Shown here piece after piece: positions 8,503 to 16,746 of a stretch of 64,000 nucleotides of DNA (positions are counted from its first letter, which is position 1; the number at the start of each line of letters is the position of its first letter). Below the pieces are notes generated by a model. The model did not search any database and was not told where the DNA came from. It saw only the letters and a program-made list of their open reading frames with translations. This DNA is from Massilia agrisoli. Lineage in GTDB: Bacteria > Pseudomonadota > Gammaproteobacteria > Burkholderiales > Burkholderiaceae_D. The DNA lies in contig NZ_JAJHPV010000014.1 of assembly GCF_020831365.1 (NCBI RefSeq), positions 372,001-436,000 on the forward strand. Direction: 5' to 3'. The position numbers and the translations under genes were made by a program.

Positions 8503-9207
8503 ATGCGTCAAATTGTCCTCGATACCGAAACCACCGGCCTGAACCCGCGAACAGGCGACCGCGTCATTGAAATCGGTTGTGTCGAGATCAAGAACCGCAT
8601 GCTGACCGGGAATAACTTCCACCGCTACATCAATCCGGAACGCGATTCCGACGAGGGCGCGCTGGCGGTGCACGGACTGACCTCCGAGTTTTTACGCGAT
8701 AAGCCGAAGTTCGCCGAGATTGCGGCTGAGTTGCGTGAATATATCGCGGGCGCCGAACTCATCATCCATAACGCGCCGTTTGACCTTGGGTTCCTTAACC
8801 ACGAGTTCAAACTGCTTGGCCTGCCGCCGTTCGTGAGCCACGCCAGCGGCGTGATCGACACGCTGGTGAACGCCAAGGAAATGCATCCGGGTAAGCGCAA
8901 TTCGCTGGATGCCTTGTGCGACCGTTACGGCGTGTCGAATTCGCACCGCAAGCTGCACGGCGCGCTGCTCGATGCCGAGTTGCTGGCGGACGTGTACCTG
9001 TCGATGACGCGCGGTCAGAACACGCTGTCGATGTACGACGAGGTGGAAACGCAGGGTTCGGGCGTTGCGCTCGAGGCGGTTGCCCTGGCCGAGATCATTG
9101 TCCTGCGCGCCAGCGACGACGAGCTCGCCGCGCACACCAGCCTGCTCGATGGCCTCGACAAGCAAGTCAAGGGCACCTGCGTCTGGCGCATCTACGCCGA
9201 CGCGTAA
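8503..9207 (+). CDS. dnaQ: DNA polymerase III epsilon subunit (proofreading exonuclease)
   Basis: 234 residues, near the 243 of E. coli. DEDDh motifs are intact: Asp7/Glu9 in VLDTETTGLNP, Asp in HNAPFDLGFLNHE (about residue 95), and the His and Asp of HGALLDAELLADVYL. The C-terminal tail (about 190-234) would bind the alpha subunit. It removes misincorporated nucleotides during replication. The ATG at 8503 gives the canonical start MRQIVLDTETTGL. A second DEDDh exonuclease at 29687 lacks this gene context and is shorter at the C-terminus. Confidence 0.96.
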   Translation: MRQIVLDTETTGLNPRTGDRVIEIGCVEIKNRMLTGNNFHRYINPERDSDEGALAVHGLTSEFLRDKPKFAEIAAELREYIAGAELIIHNAPFDLGFLNHEFKLLGLPPFVSHASGVIDTLVNAKEMHPGKRNSLDALCDRYGVSNSHRKLHGALLDAELLADVYLSMTRGQNTLSMYDEVETQGSGVALEAVALAEIIVLRASDDELAAHTSLLDGLDKQVKGTCVWRIYADA

Positions 9208-9225
9208 GCGCGCATTCGCGCGGCG

Positions 9226-10566
9226 TCACGACGTGACCGCCACCAGTTCCAGTTTCAATTCCTGCATGCCGGACGGCACGTAGATCGAGATCGACTGCGC
9301 CTGCAGCATGCGCTCGTACATCTGGCCTTTCGCTTCCACCGTGAAATAGCAGGTGTCCGGCCGCACCGGCACCGCCGCCGGTACTTGCGGCGCATGCTGC
9401 AGCCGCACGCCGGGCAAGGCCGACAGCACGAATTTTTCCACGTCATCCGGCGCGCCCACCTTGAACCGCAGCGGCACCACATCCACCAGTTCGACCAGCG
9501 GCATGTTGGCCGACACAGCCACGTAAAACGCCGTCTTGTCGTCGATCTTGCCCGAGTCGAGCATGCCGCTGTAGTACGACGGCCTGACCTGGTTCAGCGC
9601 GATCGCAAAATACTTCGACGAGATCACCGTGTCGACCAGTTCGCGAATGATCTGGTACAGCTTCTCGAAGGCGGGGCCGGGATCGTTGTGCTGGTAGGCG
9701 GGAAGGTCGGCAAGGGTCCAGCTCTTGGAAAAGGTCATCAGGCCGCCGGCGATGCCCAGCAGTTGTTCGTACAGCCGTTCCGGATGCAGCGACGGATGGT
9801 TGAAGTGGTGGGTCAGCGCCGCGAACGCCGCGCTGGCGGTGTGCAGCAGCCAGAACGAGGACATGTCGCCGGAACGGAATTCGACCACGTTGCGGCTGGG
9901 TTCGCGGTGATGGCCGTAGAGGGCGCTGACCTTGGCCTGGAGCGCGTCGAGCAGGCGCCGCAGTTGCATGAACACGACAGGTGCGGCCGCCACCGACAGG
10001 CTTGGCGGCACGAGGGCCGGGTCGATTTCAAAGCCGCCGGCCGATGCGCGGCGCAGGCGCAGCAGCGGGAAGTGGGTGTAAGAGTCGCGCGGTTCGAATT
10101 CGGAGACCAGCCGAAGCTTTTTCCTCAGGTACGACAGTTGGGCCTGGGCGGCCTGGGTGTAGAGGTCGGGCGTGTCCTGGTTAACCTGGACGAAGCGCGC
10201 CGCTTCCCTGGCCTGGCCGGGCTGGCTGAAATTGCCGCCGAAAGGCTTGAAGGAGGGCAGGGCGGCGTAGTACGTGACCGCCTGCTGGGACTGGAGCAGC
10301 TGGCCGAGGTCCACCGGCTCGGGAAGCTCGTCGGCGCCGGGTGCGTCGTACAGCTCGCCGTCCTGGAAGCGCAGCGACAGTTCAAGGATGCGAAGGCCGT
10401 TGCTGGCCAGCGCATCGCGGTCGACCTGCAGGTGGCTCACGCCCCATGCGTAGGGATGGAGCGCCTTGACGCTCTCGTGCAGCCGCTGTTCGTGGTACTG
10501 GTCTTGCTGCTGGAAATGCTGGGGGCGCAGGAACAGGCCCTCGCCCCAGAGAACTTTACCGGTCAT
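9226..10566 (-). CDS. tssK: Type VI secretion baseplate protein TssK
   Basis: 446 residues, the usual TssK length. The N-terminal signature KVLWGEGLFLRPQHFQQQD and the following HPYAWGVSHLQVD are diagnostic. The body carries LLGIAGGLMTFS and the C-terminal head ends PSGMQELKLELVAV. TssK links the baseplate wedge (TssF/TssG) to the membrane complex. It is divergent from tssE-F-G, with 178 bases between. No membrane complex, sheath, Hcp, VgrG or ClpV gene lies in the window. Confidence 0.95.
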   Translation of the reverse strand: MTGKVLWGEGLFLRPQHFQQQDQYHEQRLHESVKALHPYAWGVSHLQVDRDALASNGLRILELSLRFQDGELYDAPGADELPEPVDLGQLLQSQQAVTYYAALPSFKPFGGNFSQPGQAREAARFVQVNQDTPDLYTQAAQAQLSYLRKKLRLVSEFEPRDSYTHFPLLRLRRASAGGFEIDPALVPPSLSVAAAPVVFMQLRRLLDALQAKVSALYGHHREPSRNVVEFRSGDMSSFWLLHTASAAFAALTHHFNHPSLHPERLYEQLLGIAGGLMTFSKSWTLADLPAYQHNDPGPAFEKLYQIIRELVDTVISSKYFAIALNQVRPSYYSGMLDSGKIDDKTAFYVAVSANMPLVELVDVVPLRFKVGAPDDVEKFVLSALPGVRLQHAPQVPAAVPVRPDTCYFTVEAKGQMYERMLQAQSISIYVPSGMQELKLELVAVTS

Positions 10567-10579
10567 CTCGCTGCCCCTC

Positions 10580-10605
10580 GTTTGCCAGCCGTTAAGTTGG
10601 CAAAC
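10580..10605. promoter_or_regulatory. Dyad in the tssK/tssE divergent promoter region
   Basis: GTTTGCCA (10580-10587) and TGGCAAAC (10598-10605) form a perfect 8-base inverted repeat with a 10-base spacer, 14 bases upstream of the tssK start. It could be a repressor or activator site, or a hairpin in the tssK leader. Confidence 0.45.
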
Positions 10606-10683
10606 ATAACCCTTCCTCCAGGCATTTGTAGCCTAATGATGTGCTCGCTTGCGCTTGCTCAAAGTCAGCGAAGGTCCTGCCCA

Positions 10684-10700
10684 TTGGCACTGTTTTTTGC
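10684..10700 (+). promoter_or_regulatory. Sigma-54-like promoter element upstream of tssE (spacing off by one)
   Basis: TTGGCAC (10684-10690) and TTGC (10697-10700) match the -24/-12 elements of sigma-54 promoters. However, the gap between them is one base longer than the canonical spacing. It lies 44 bases before tssE. Sigma-54 control of type VI loci is known in other proteobacteria; here it is only suggestive. Confidence 0.3.
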
Positions 10701-10744
10701 TTTCGTTCTGTGCAAATATTCCACTCTGCTCGATGGGGGTGACC

Positions 10745-11239
10745 ATGAAGGGTTTTACGCCTGGCCTGTTCGACCGCTTGATGGATGTGCCGGTCCGCGG
10801 CGCCACCAGCGCGACCGTGTCGCGCATGTCCGTCGAGGACCTCAAGGATTCGGTCGCGCGCGACCTGGAGGCGCTGCTCAACACCCGCACCGCCATCTCC
10901 GAAGAGCTGGTGAAAGGCTTCCCGGAATGCGCGCGCTCGGTCGTCACTTACGGCCTGGCGGACTTCGCAGGCCGTTCGCTGTCGAGCCCCGACGACCGGG
11001 CCCACATCTGCACTTGCCTCGAAATGACGATCGCCCGCCATGAGCCGCGCCTGCGCAATGTGAAAGCCTCGCTGGAAGCGCGCGAGGGCGCCATCAACAG
11101 CCTTAACTTCTCGATCAGCGCGCTGATGGTCGTCAGCACGTCCCAGGAACCGGTCAACTTCGACGCGCAGCTGCAGCCATCGACACTCCATTACAGCATC
11201 AGCAAAGCGCGCCGCGCGGCCGCGCCGGCAGGAGCCTGA
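10745..11239 (+). CDS. tssE: Type VI secretion baseplate protein TssE (gp25-like)
   Basis: 164 residues with the gp25/lysozyme-like baseplate fold: VARDLEALLNTRTAISEEL, SVVTYGLADFAGRSL and the acidic/aromatic MTIARHEPRL near the middle. The final FDAQLQPSTLHYSI strand is typical. I chose the ATG at 10745, preceded by GGGGGTG; an in-frame ATG four codons earlier (10733) has no better site. TssE initiates sheath polymerisation on the baseplate. tssF starts with GTG two bases after the stop, so translation is probably coupled. Confidence 0.92.
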   Translation: MKGFTPGLFDRLMDVPVRGATSATVSRMSVEDLKDSVARDLEALLNTRTAISEELVKGFPECARSVVTYGLADFAGRSLSSPDDRAHICTCLEMTIARHEPRLRNVKASLEAREGAINSLNFSISALMVVSTSQEPVNFDAQLQPSTLHYSISKARRAAAPAGA

Positions 11240-11241
11240 CG

Positions 11242-13086
11242 GTGGAACAACTGCTGCCTTACTACGAGCGGGAGCTCGGTTTCCTGCGCCGCTATTCGCG
11301 CGAGTTTGCCGAACGCTATCCGAAGATCGCCGGCCGCCTGCTGATCGGCGGCGCGGTGTGCGAAGACCCGCACATCGAACGGATGATCGAATCGTTCGCG
11401 CTGCTCAATTCGCGTATCGCCAAGCGGCTTGACGATGACTACCCGGAATTCACCGAGGCCCTGTTCGAGGTGCTGTACCCGCATTACCTGCGGCCATTCC
11501 CCTCATGCTCCATCGCGCGCCTGGACGTCGTCGCAGCGGCCGCGCAGATGACCAGCGCCAGCGTGATCGCGCGCGGCACTGAGCTCAAAACCCGGCCGGT
11601 GCGCGGCGCGGCGTGCATCTTCCGCACCGTGTATCCGCTGACGGTGGCCCCGGTTGCGCTTACCGCCGCCTCGTTCGCGGCGATCATCAAGGCGCCCGAA
11701 GCGTCCCGGCCTCCGGCTGGCGCCACATCGAGCGTGAGCCTGACGATTTCCAGCACGGCCGAACAAGTCCCGATCGGGCAGCTCGGCCTTGGCAAGCTGC
11801 GCGTGTTCATTGATGGCGAGTCCTCGTTCTGCGCCGCGCTGCGCGACGCCTTGTTCATGCGCACCGTCGCCGCCTACGTGGAGGCGGAGGGCAGCGGGCG
11901 ATGGCTTGCGCTGGCGGAGAGCCCCATCACGGCTGCCGGCTTCAATGAAGACGAATCGCTGATCGAGTTCCCTGCGCGCTCGCACGATGCCTACCGTCTG
12001 CTCACCGAATACTTCAGTTTCCCGGAAAAATTCAATTTCTTCGATATCGACTTGGCGGCGTTATGCGGCGCGGCGCCGGCCGGCGCCCGGTCGGTCTCCC
12101 TGCACCTCGCGCTGTCGGGAATGCGGGCCGATTCGAACATTGCGCGCATGCTTGGCATTTTGACGACCAATAACGTGCTGCTTGGCTGCACGCCGGTGGT
12201 CAACCTGTTTCGCCAGCACGGCGAACCGATCCGCCTTACCCATGCCTCGGCAAGCTATCCGGTGCTGGCCGATGCGCGCCGCGCCTTTGCCTTCGACGTC
12301 CACTCGATCGACGCGGTCAGCCTGGTGCGGCAGACGCCGCAGGGCGAATCAGTCGTGCAGTTCAGGCCTTTCTATTCGCTGCAGCACGGCCAGACGCCCG
12401 GGGAGCGCGGGCATTACTATGTGATGCGGCGCGACGATACGCTGGCCGACAATAGCCCCGGCCATGAAACGCAGATATCCATCGTCGATATCGACTTCGA
12501 TCCGTCCGCGGTCGAAAGCGACACGCTCAGTGTTGAACTGACCTGCACCAACCGCGACCTGCCGTCCTTGCTCGCGTACGGACAGCGCGGCGGCGACCTG
12601 TTCCTCGATGGCGGCGCTGGCGTGAGCGCGCTCTGCTTCCTGCGCAAGCCGACGCCATCGACCCGGTTCGAGCGCGGGCAGGGCGCCCACTGGCGGCTGA
12701 TTTCGCACCTGTCGCTGAACCACCTGTCGCTGGCTGGCGGCGGCCTCGAGGCCTTCCGCGAGATGCTGACGCTCTACGACCTGCAGCGTTCACCGTCCTC
12801 GCAGCGGCAGATCGGCGGCATCGCTGCCGTCGCCTACAAGGCGGCCAACACCTGGCTGCCAGGGAATCCCTTTGCCTGCCTTGTACGCGGGGTCGAAGTG
12901 CGCCTGTCCATCCACGAGGAGGCTTTCGTGGGCAGCGGCATCCACGCATTCGCCCACATCATTGAACGCTTCCTTGGCCTGTATGTGCACGCCAACAGCT
13001 TCACCCAACTGATCGTGGCGTCGAATAAAACCGGAGAAGAGCTATTGAGATGTCCACCCCGAAGCGGCGATTTGAGCCTGCTGTAA
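11242..13086 (+). CDS. tssF: Type VI secretion baseplate protein TssF
   Basis: 614 residues, a normal TssF length. The start MEQLLPYYERELGFLRRYS and the following KIAGRLLIGGAVCEDPHIER are classic for the family, as is EALFEVLYPHYLRPFPS. The GTG start at 11242 is needed to give this conserved N-terminus. TssF with TssG and TssK forms the baseplate wedge. The 3' end overlaps tssG by 37 bases, showing tight operon packing (tssE-F-G). Confidence 0.95.
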   Translation: MEQLLPYYERELGFLRRYSREFAERYPKIAGRLLIGGAVCEDPHIERMIESFALLNSRIAKRLDDDYPEFTEALFEVLYPHYLRPFPSCSIARLDVVAAAAQMTSASVIARGTELKTRPVRGAACIFRTVYPLTVAPVALTAASFAAIIKAPEASRPPAGATSSVSLTISSTAEQVPIGQLGLGKLRVFIDGESSFCAALRDALFMRTVAAYVEAEGSGRWLALAESPITAAGFNEDESLIEFPARSHDAYRLLTEYFSFPEKFNFFDIDLAALCGAAPAGARSVSLHLALSGMRADSNIARMLGILTTNNVLLGCTPVVNLFRQHGEPIRLTHASASYPVLADARRAFAFDVHSIDAVSLVRQTPQGESVVQFRPFYSLQHGQTPGERGHYYVMRRDDTLADNSPGHETQISIVDIDFDPSAVESDTLSVELTCTNRDLPSLLAYGQRGGDLFLDGGAGVSALCFLRKPTPSTRFERGQGAHWRLISHLSLNHLSLAGGGLEAFREMLTLYDLQRSPSSQRQIGGIAAVAYKAANTWLPGNPFACLVRGVEVRLSIHEEAFVGSGIHAFAHIIERFLGLYVHANSFTQLIVASNKTGEELLRCPPRSGDLSLL

Positions 13087-14135
13087 TCGAGCGCCTGTTC
13101 CAGGAACCGTACCGCTTCGAATACTTCCAGGCGGTGCGCCTGCTCGAACTCTGGCTCAAGCGGCGCGGCGAACCTGCGCAGGGCGCCGTTGCCCACTTCC
13201 TGCGCTTCCAGAACTCGACCTCGCTCGCATTCCCGGCCAGCCAGCTCGAAGCCGTCGATACCGAACCGCGCGGCCTCGCCAGCGATGCCAGCGCGCTTGG
13301 CGCCGCGCTGGCATCTGGCACGCTGAAATATGTCCGTATCACGCCAGCCTTCATGGGGCTGGCAGGTAGTGGCGGCGTGCTCCCTGCCCACTACACCGAA
13401 CAGATCGCCGCCCATCTGCTCTACCAGAAAGACGACGGCCCGCGCGCCTTCCTCGATACCTTCTCGAACCGGTCGTTGGCCTTGTTTTACGAAGCGTGGC
13501 GCAAGTACCGGCTGGAACTGAAATACCAGCTCGACGGCAGCGACGGCTTCCTGCCGCTGCTGCTTTCGCTGGCCGGGCTGGGCAGCAGCTCCCTGCGCCA
13601 GCGTTTCGCCAATGAGATGGGCGGCGCCGTGCTGGATGAGTCGATCGGCTACTTTGCCGCCGCGATGCGGCACCGGCCCGCGTCGGCAGTCCAGATTGCG
13701 CGGGTGTTGTCGGCCTATTTTGGCCAGCAGGTCAAGGCAGAGCAGTACATCGGTTGCTGGTACGACGTGCCGGCCGCGCAGCAAACGGTGCTGGGCGGCG
13801 CCAACGCCGGGTTGGGCGCTGGCGCGATGGCGGGCGCGCGCGTCTGGCAGCGCGACCTGCGGCTGCGGCTGGTCGTCGGGCCGCTGGACGGCGCCAGATT
13901 CAGCGACTTCCTGCCCGGCGGAATGGCGGCGCGGGCCTTGAAAAGCATGGTCAACATGTTTACCGGCATCTCGCTTGAATATGAGGTGGAACTGGTCCTG
14001 CTCGCTTCGCATGTGCAGGGCGTCACGTTAGGCGGCGGCCAGGCAGCGCGCCGCCTGGGATGGGACACGTATCTGGTCGCGGGGCCGCAAACCACCGACC
14101 GCCGCGACGTCCGTTATGAAATCGACGCGCTGTGA
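13050..14135 (+). CDS. tssG: Type VI secretion baseplate protein TssG
   Basis: 361 residues. The N-terminal RLFQEPYRFEYFQAVRLLE and the middle TPAFMGLAGSGGVLPAHYTE are TssG hallmarks. RVWQRDLRLRLVVGPL and FLPGG follow in the C-terminal part. It completes the wedge with TssF and TssK. The last gene of the tssE-F-G operon; 53 bases after its stop begins tRNA-Val. No effector, immunity or VgrG gene follows. Confidence 0.94.
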   Translation: MSTPKRRFEPAVIERLFQEPYRFEYFQAVRLLELWLKRRGEPAQGAVAHFLRFQNSTSLAFPASQLEAVDTEPRGLASDASALGAALASGTLKYVRITPAFMGLAGSGGVLPAHYTEQIAAHLLYQKDDGPRAFLDTFSNRSLALFYEAWRKYRLELKYQLDGSDGFLPLLLSLAGLGSSSLRQRFANEMGGAVLDESIGYFAAAMRHRPASAVQIARVLSAYFGQQVKAEQYIGCWYDVPAAQQTVLGGANAGLGAGAMAGARVWQRDLRLRLVVGPLDGARFSDFLPGGMAARALKSMVNMFTGISLEYEVELVLLASHVQGVTLGGGQAARRLGWDTYLVAGPQTTDRRDVRYEIDAL

Positions 14136-14188
14136 TTGAGCTCATGCGTGACGATTCGTTAAGGATGTGCCATAATACGGGCCACTTC

Positions 14189-14263
14189 GGGAGGTTAGCT
14201 CAGGGGTAGAGCACTGCATTCACACTGCAGGGGTCACAAGTTCGAAACTTGTACTTCCCACCA
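14189..14263 (+). tRNA. tRNA-Val (anticodon CAC)
   Basis: A complete 75-base cloverleaf with encoded CCA. The acceptor GGGAGGT pairs with ACTTCCC (one G-T), the D arm is GCTC/GAGC, the anticodon stem CTGCA/TGCAG encloses TTCACAC with anticodon CAC at 14221-14223, and the T arm is ACAAG/CTTGT. It reads GTG valine codons. A CATAAT element at 14171 may be its -10. Confidence 0.97.
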
Positions 14264-14274
14264 GGTTTTTGATG

Positions 14275-14309
14275 AAAGGCTTGCCATCTCCGGATCGCAG
14301 GCCTTTTTT
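14275..14309 (+). terminator. Rho-independent terminator after tRNA-Val
   Basis: AAAGGCTTGC pairs with GCAGGCCTTT (one G-T wobble) and is followed by a T run. It ends the tRNA-Val transcript before the permease gene. Confidence 0.85.
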
Positions 14310-14404
14310 ATTTTCGGCAAGCATTTGGCCCTCCGTGGGACAATACGAAGTTGCCAGCATAGGCAGCACGCAGAAACAAACGATTTAAATTTGGAGACAA
14401 CGTA

Positions 14405-15802
14405 GTGAGTATTTTCAGAACAAAGAATCTTGACAAGATGGTCGCGGCAAGCCGCGTGCCCGGCGGCCTCAAAAAAGTGCTCGGTCCCTTCGACCTGGTG
14501 CTGATGGGCATTGGCGCCATTGTGGGCACCGGCATTTTCGTGCTGACCGGCACCGGCGCCGTGACTGCCGGCCCGGCCCTGACCGTATCGTTTGTCATTG
14601 CGGCCCTCGCTTGCACCTTCGCCGCGCTCTGCTATGCCGAATTCGCATCGACGGTCCCGGTGGCCGGCTCGATTTACACCTACAGCTACGCCACCATGGG
14701 CGAGATCGTCGCCTGGATGATCGGCTGGGACCTGCTGCTGGAATACGGCCTGGCCACTTCGGCGGTATCGGTCGGCTGGTCCGGCTATTTCCAGTCGCTG
14801 TTGTCGGGCTTCGGGATCGGCCTGCCGACCGTGCTGACCGCGGCGCCTGGCGCGCTGCCAGGCGTGGAAACCTGGTTCAACCTGCCTGCGCTCTTGATCA
14901 TGCTGGTGCTGACGACCATGCTGTCGTGGGGCGTGCGCGAGTCGGCGCGCCTGAACAACATCATGGTGCTGATCAAGGTTGGCGTCGTGCTCCTGTTTAT
15001 CCTCGTCGGCGCGCGCCACGTGCAGCCGGCCAACTGGCAGCCGTTCATGCCCTTTGGTATGAATGGCGTGATGAGCGCGGCCGCACTGGTGTTCTTCGCG
15101 TTTATCGGTTTCGACGCGGTGACGTCCGCTGCGGAAGAAGTCAAGCGTCCGGAACGCGACCTGCCGATCGGCATTATCGGCTCCCTCGCTACCTGCGCGA
15201 TCCTGTACGTGGTTGTCTCCGCCATCATGACGGGCATCGTTCCTTACCAGAAGTTCCTCGGCATTGACCATCCTGTGTCGCTCGCGCTGCAATACGCCGG
15301 CGAAAACTGGGTTGCCGGCTTCGTCGACATGGGCGCCATCCTGGGCATGACCACGGTGATCCTGGTGATGGCCTACGGCCAGACCCGCGTGCTGTTTGCC
15401 ATGTCGCGCGATGGCCTGCTGCCAAAGAAGCTGTCGACCTTGCACCCGAAATACGGTACGCCGTTCTTCGCCACCTGGGTGGTGGGCATCGTGTTCGGCC
15501 TGATTGCGGCGCTGGTGCCGCTCGGCGTGCTCGCAGAGCTGATCAATATCGGCACGCTGGCAGCGTTCAGCCTGGTGTCGATCGCCGTGATCGTACTGCG
15601 CGTAAAGCGCCCGGAGCTGCACCGCTCCTTCCGCTGCCCTTGGGTGCCGACGATCCCGCTGCTGGCCATTGCGTTCTGCATCGTGTTGATGGCTTTCCTC
15701 AGCGTGACGACCTGGATCGCGTTTGGCATCTGGCTGCTGATCGGCCTGGTCATTTACTTCGGCTACGCGCGCAAGCGTTCCTTGCTGCACGGTAGCGAGT
15801 AA
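14405..15802 (+). CDS. APC-superfamily amino acid permease
   Basis: 465 residues with about 12 hydrophobic segments. The first membrane segment carries the APC substrate-site loop MGIGAIVGTGIFVLTG. FFAFIGFDAVTSAAEEVKRP and the later MSRDGLLPKKLSTLHPKYGTP are typical of the cationic amino acid transporter / YfnA-like branch. Import of an amino acid by cation symport is inferred; the substrate is unknown. The GTG start at 14405 has GGAG about nine bases upstream. It is monocistronic, between tRNA-Val and the DJ-1-like gene. Confidence 0.9.
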   Translation: MSIFRTKNLDKMVAASRVPGGLKKVLGPFDLVLMGIGAIVGTGIFVLTGTGAVTAGPALTVSFVIAALACTFAALCYAEFASTVPVAGSIYTYSYATMGEIVAWMIGWDLLLEYGLATSAVSVGWSGYFQSLLSGFGIGLPTVLTAAPGALPGVETWFNLPALLIMLVLTTMLSWGVRESARLNNIMVLIKVGVVLLFILVGARHVQPANWQPFMPFGMNGVMSAAALVFFAFIGFDAVTSAAEEVKRPERDLPIGIIGSLATCAILYVVVSAIMTGIVPYQKFLGIDHPVSLALQYAGENWVAGFVDMGAILGMTTVILVMAYGQTRVLFAMSRDGLLPKKLSTLHPKYGTPFFATWVVGIVFGLIAALVPLGVLAELINIGTLAAFSLVSIAVIVLRVKRPELHRSFRCPWVPTIPLLAIAFCIVLMAFLSVTTWIAFGIWLLIGLVIYFGYARKRSLLHGSE

Positions 15803-15883
15803 GCACAGCGCAAGAGGGCCGGTGCGGAACTATAAGCAGGCCGTCCAACTCTGTCAGGTAATGCGTATCTACCGGAGTTGATG

Positions 15884-16642
15884 ATGAACGGCCCCCGCAC
15901 ACTCGATGGCAAGCGGATAGCTGTGCTGGCAGCGGACGGGTTCGAAAAGGTTGAACTCACCGCACCCGTCGCGGCGCTGCGGGATGCCGGCGCCAAGGTC
16001 GCTGTTGTCGCGCTGCATCCTGGCCGCATCCGCGGCATGAACGTCCACCAGCCATCGGACCTGGTCCCGGTGGACAAGACCGTCAACGAAGTCAGCGCGG
16101 CTGACTTCGACGGTCTCCTTATTCCCGGCGGCTACATCAGTCCTGACTTGCTGCGCCAGTCGGCGCTGGCCCGTGCTTTCGTCCGAGCAATGAACGAACT
16201 GGGCAAGCCGGTTGCGTTGATGTCGCAGGCCGCCGCGATACTGACGTCGGCGGGCCTTGCCGCCAGCCGCAGGCTGACATCGTGGCCCGGCACAAGGGAC
16301 GACCTGGTCAACGCCGGCGCGATCTGGCTCAACCAAGAAGTCGTCCGTGACGGCAACTGGCTGTCGAGCCGCGGCGCCCAGGACCTGGCGCCGTTCATCC
16401 GCGACCTGATTCCATTTTTTGCCGGTGAACAGGCGCACGGCGCCGCACCCGATAAAGCCTTGTCCGATCCCCAGCTGGAGGAACCGTCCGGCACGCCTGG
16501 GCAATCGCTTCACTGGTTGTCGACGCCTTCCGTCGGAGCGATGCTCGGGCTGGCCTTGCTGGGGGTGGGCGTCGTGGCCGCCAACCGGGGGCGCCGCAAG
16601 AAGCAGGAGCAGATAGCCGGGCCGGACCGCCCCGAGACATAG
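15884..16642 (+). CDS. Membrane-anchored DJ-1/PfpI-like protein with degenerate active site
   Basis: 252 residues from the second of two tandem ATGs (15884), six bases after GGAG. Residues 10-185 align by eye with PfpI/YhbO-type proteins: RIAVLAADGFEKVEL, LLIPGGYISPDLLR, and RRLTSWPGTRDDLVNAGA. At the nucleophile elbow the family's CH pair (as in AICHGP) is replaced by Ser114-Gln115 (LMSQAA), so the usual Cys-His chemistry should be lost. The glutamate after DGF is kept. After about residue 205 a hydrophobic helix (VGAMLGLALLGVGVVAA) followed by RGRRKK looks like a C-terminal membrane anchor with a cytoplasmic basic tail. Such an anchor is not usual in this family. Function unknown. Confidence 0.8.
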   Translation: MNGPRTLDGKRIAVLAADGFEKVELTAPVAALRDAGAKVAVVALHPGRIRGMNVHQPSDLVPVDKTVNEVSAADFDGLLIPGGYISPDLLRQSALARAFVRAMNELGKPVALMSQAAAILTSAGLAASRRLTSWPGTRDDLVNAGAIWLNQEVVRDGNWLSSRGAQDLAPFIRDLIPFFAGEQAHGAAPDKALSDPQLEEPSGTPGQSLHWLSTPSVGAMLGLALLGVGVVAANRGRRKKQEQIAGPDRPET

Positions 16643-16746
16643 CGGCTGTGGTGCATTTGCACGCCGCGCAATTATTCGCGGCGCGCGCTGTCCAATCCGT
16701 TGCGCCTGTCGCATAATGAATGGCGGACCAGCGGGCAGGAGGATCG

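Noticed and set aside
9226-14263. Type VI genes as a genomic island inserted at tRNA-Val
   Set aside because: No integrase, no duplicated tRNA 3' end and no change in base composition were found beside the tRNA.
14234-15790. 518-codon minus-strand frame covering tRNA-Val and the permease
   Set aside because: It reads through the tRNA and is a charged, repetitive translation without motifs; the plus-strand permease is clear.
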